Under the pieces are notes generated by a model. The model ran no database searches. It had not been told where the DNA came from and saw nothing but the letters and a program-made list of their open reading frames with translations. A program made the translations under genes and the position numbers. From contig CM020507.1 of assembly GCA_009823395.1 (NCBI GenBank), positions 5,212,501 through 5,276,500 on the forward strand: 64,000 nt of DNA, in the 5' to 3' direction. The DNA comes from Thamnaconus septentrionalis. Its lineage: Eukaryota > Chordata > Actinopteri > Tetraodontiformes > Monacanthidae. Positions 61,798-64,000 of the stretch are shown piece after piece (the first letter of the stretch is position 1; every line of letters begins with the position of its first letter).

Positions 61798-64000
61798 CTG
61801 CATCGTTGAAGGGAGAGGAGATAAAAGACAAAACCAAACAACAGAAGTTAATGTTACTGCACTGTCAAAATGATTTAGTTATCGATTTATTCATTCACAC
61901 ACGTAAAAAGCTGCTGAGAGACTGCAGGCGTTCGTTTTAGTACTTTGACAGACAGCGGATGTGACTTCATTTACTCAGGACAATTATTTCTGCTTGGTTT
62001 GGTTTGAAGATTACAGATGTGCTGAGAGGACCCGGGGTGAGATCTGCAGCACAGCGCCGGAGGAAAAGCCGACAACATCAGTTTGCGTGTGTTGATCGAG
62101 ATAGACGTCACACTAACGAGCGTCCTGCTGTTGTGAAAGGAAGAAGAAAAATGGGTCACAGTGCAGGACAGGAGCTCAGAAAAAAGCCTTGCATGAAGCA
62201 AGCAGGTGCCAGAATCCACCTTCGGCATCAGACCGTTTGTGTGACTAATAAGCTGCCAGAGTGACGACACAAACACAACTGACTGAGCGAAACAAACATA
62301 AATAGGTTCAGCGTCGGCCGAGGTTCCTTCGTGATACCTGATGGCCTCCACTGAGAAGGTGTGTGTTGGAGAACACACGCAGGACGGACAGGACGCTCAC
62401 TGGGCCACTTTATTAGGTACCGCTTGTTCACCCGCCCAGTCAGCCAATCGGCCAATGACGTGACAGACGTGTTGAAGAAGACCCGCCGGGCGTCAGAGAC
62501 GGGGGAGAAAGAGGAGCGCCGTGATTGGTTGAAGCCGTCAGTGTGAACCTTTGACTCTCCAGCTTCACACTGGAGATCATTATGTTGTGTCCCACTAACA
62601 ATCAACACTGCTGCCTTGCTTTTTTGCGAGTTCACCCAACGGCAGCAGCCAGTTCAGCTCCATTGGGCAATCTTCCGCCGCTGGCCTCCTTACTGGCAGT
62701 GGGGGGGTGGGGGGGGGCACAACATACACAGGAAATGAGGAAGTGTGTTTACATGCCTGAGATGTGCGCCGTCTGGAAAGATCTCGCAGAAAGAAGAAGC
62801 CAGACCTCGACGTGCTGTAAATACACTGCAGCAGCTCGACTCGGTCGGCCTCGTCTCCGACTGCCGGCCATAAATCAGCCAGCAGTCGGACGGAAGGTGA
62901 ACAAACCAATACCAATCACACCGTACGGTCGTGTTGTCGTCAGGATGGCAACAACCCAGATCAAGACATTATCAAGACTACAGAGTATTGAGATGGAGAC
63001 ATTTGACTTTATATATCAAAGAAAAATAACAACAAAACAGAAATAAATGGCCTAGTATCTTTTTTTAAATTAAAGTTTGCTTCTAAATGGAACAGCAACA
63101 TCTCTTTTCAGCACGGTAACTTCTAATAATTTTCTTTAACATTTTGCGGCTTTGCCACTTTGAACCATTTTCCAAAAAACAACTTTGCTTCATAAAATTG
63201 AAAAATAAATTAACTAGGAATACTGTAACTCCCGCTTCTGTAAATCGCTCGACTAAATATTTCATCACCTGCAGACACAGAGCAGCTACACGGCTGGTGG
63301 ACACATATTGTTCATGATGAGTTGTGAACCCCTCCAACACCCCTCCCCCCCCTCCCCAGCACCATGTTTGTCCTCTGACACAAGAAGAGGATGTGTGCCG
63401 ATGGGACTCAGAGACGACTGGGTTTCTGCCGACTCTGCAGGCTTCTAATTGCTTGACTCTGGGCTGGCGTGCTGAAGCAGCAGCTCACACGTGTTGAGAG
63501 TGCTGAGGGACGACCAGGTGGCGTCAGTGAGCACCGAGCTAAAGACCCGAGTCTCATTATTCTCATTTTAAAATTCTAGAAAATTGCCCGGCACGGATCC
63601 ACCTTGTAAACTTCCAACCCGACTCATTTTTCCACTGGGGTGGAACAGGTCGGATCAGCCAGCATCCGAGGAGGACAAGAGGGAGCTCAAGACAAAATAA
63701 AACAGGAAGCTGCAGCAAACAATTGCAGCAGTTTTAACACAACACGACAACCATTCTTCTTTAGTAAAAAAAACAAAAAACACAACACAAGAGGATCAAC
63801 AGGTGGTAAAAATTTTTTTTAAAAAGTAAAATAAGAGATCTGACAGTTGTGCTTTTAATGTGACAGATGGACGGTTTATTCCAGTGTGAGCAACTGAAAA
63901 TGCAAAGACGAGACAAATGGTCCACGACGGGGCTGCAGCACTGCGTCTCGACTGGCCGCTGCAAGTAAAAACACGTCCAGCGCCGTCAGACTTCAGCGTC
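61798..64000 (-). other. mapk1: mapk1 intron 1 (partial)
   Basis: No sequence encoding the ERK2 N-terminus or the GEGAYGMV glycine loop is found on the minus strand, so exon 1 lies right of the window. Holds a DNA-element fragment at 62,401 and otherwise nothing recognisable. Confidence 0.65.
62401..62466. mobile_element. fragment of a fish DNA element ('GGCCACTTTATTAGGTAC' end)
   Basis: GGGCCACTTTATTAGGTAC, then TTGTTCACCC and CAGCCAATCGGCCAATGACG, resembles the terminus of a common fish interspersed DNA element. Only about 65 bp is retained. Confidence 0.4.

Overview
This window looks like nuclear DNA of a teleost fish, probably a spiny-rayed (percomorph) fish. The evidence is short vertebrate-type exons with GT-AG introns, very dense microsatellites, and fish-style interspersed repeats: a V-SINE-like tRNA SINE, Tc1/mariner- and hAT-type MITEs, and a LINE 3' end. 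It carries three conserved protein genes in the order ppil2 (+), ypel1 (-), mapk1 (-). This matches the PPIL2-YPEL1-MAPK1 block known on human 22q11.

Layout. 1-10,390: the last eight coding exons of ppil2, which encode most of the cyclophilin domain and the C-terminal tail, plus a short 3' UTR; the U-box half lies left of the window. 10,390-24,000: intergenic DNA with a SINE and, at 15,525-20,615, a roughly 5-kb tandem satellite. Its ~195-bp unit contains short telomere-type CCCTAA runs. A small inverted relative lies at 12,481. 24,000-41,615: ypel1 on the minus strand, with all four coding exons recovered (119 codons), a probable long 3' UTR to the left and a 5' UTR segment to the right. 41,616-53,200: a repeat-rich spacer with three CpG-rich patches that are candidate ypel1 promoters. 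53,200-64,000: mapk1 (ERK2) on the minus strand, with seven of its eight coding exons and a probable long 3' UTR. The first coding exon, with the glycine-rich loop, lies beyond the right edge.

Exon phases agree at every junction in all three genes, so the exon coordinates are firm. The three proteins are not one pathway: PPIL2 is a spliceosome-associated nuclear cyclophilin/U-box protein, YPEL1 a small zinc-binding Yippee protein, and MAPK1 the ERK2 kinase. What links them is ancient synteny.

Points most worth following up: the telomere-motif satellite with a ~975-bp higher-order duplication; a U12-type intron in mapk1 with visible donor and branch site; an ERK2 whose MAPK-insert exon is unusually divergent and has lost the second serine of the SPS nuclear-translocation motif; ppil2 exon 7 sandwiched between an 88-bp (TC)n and an 87-bp (CA)n tract; and a CTG repeat starting two bases after the ypel1 stop codon.
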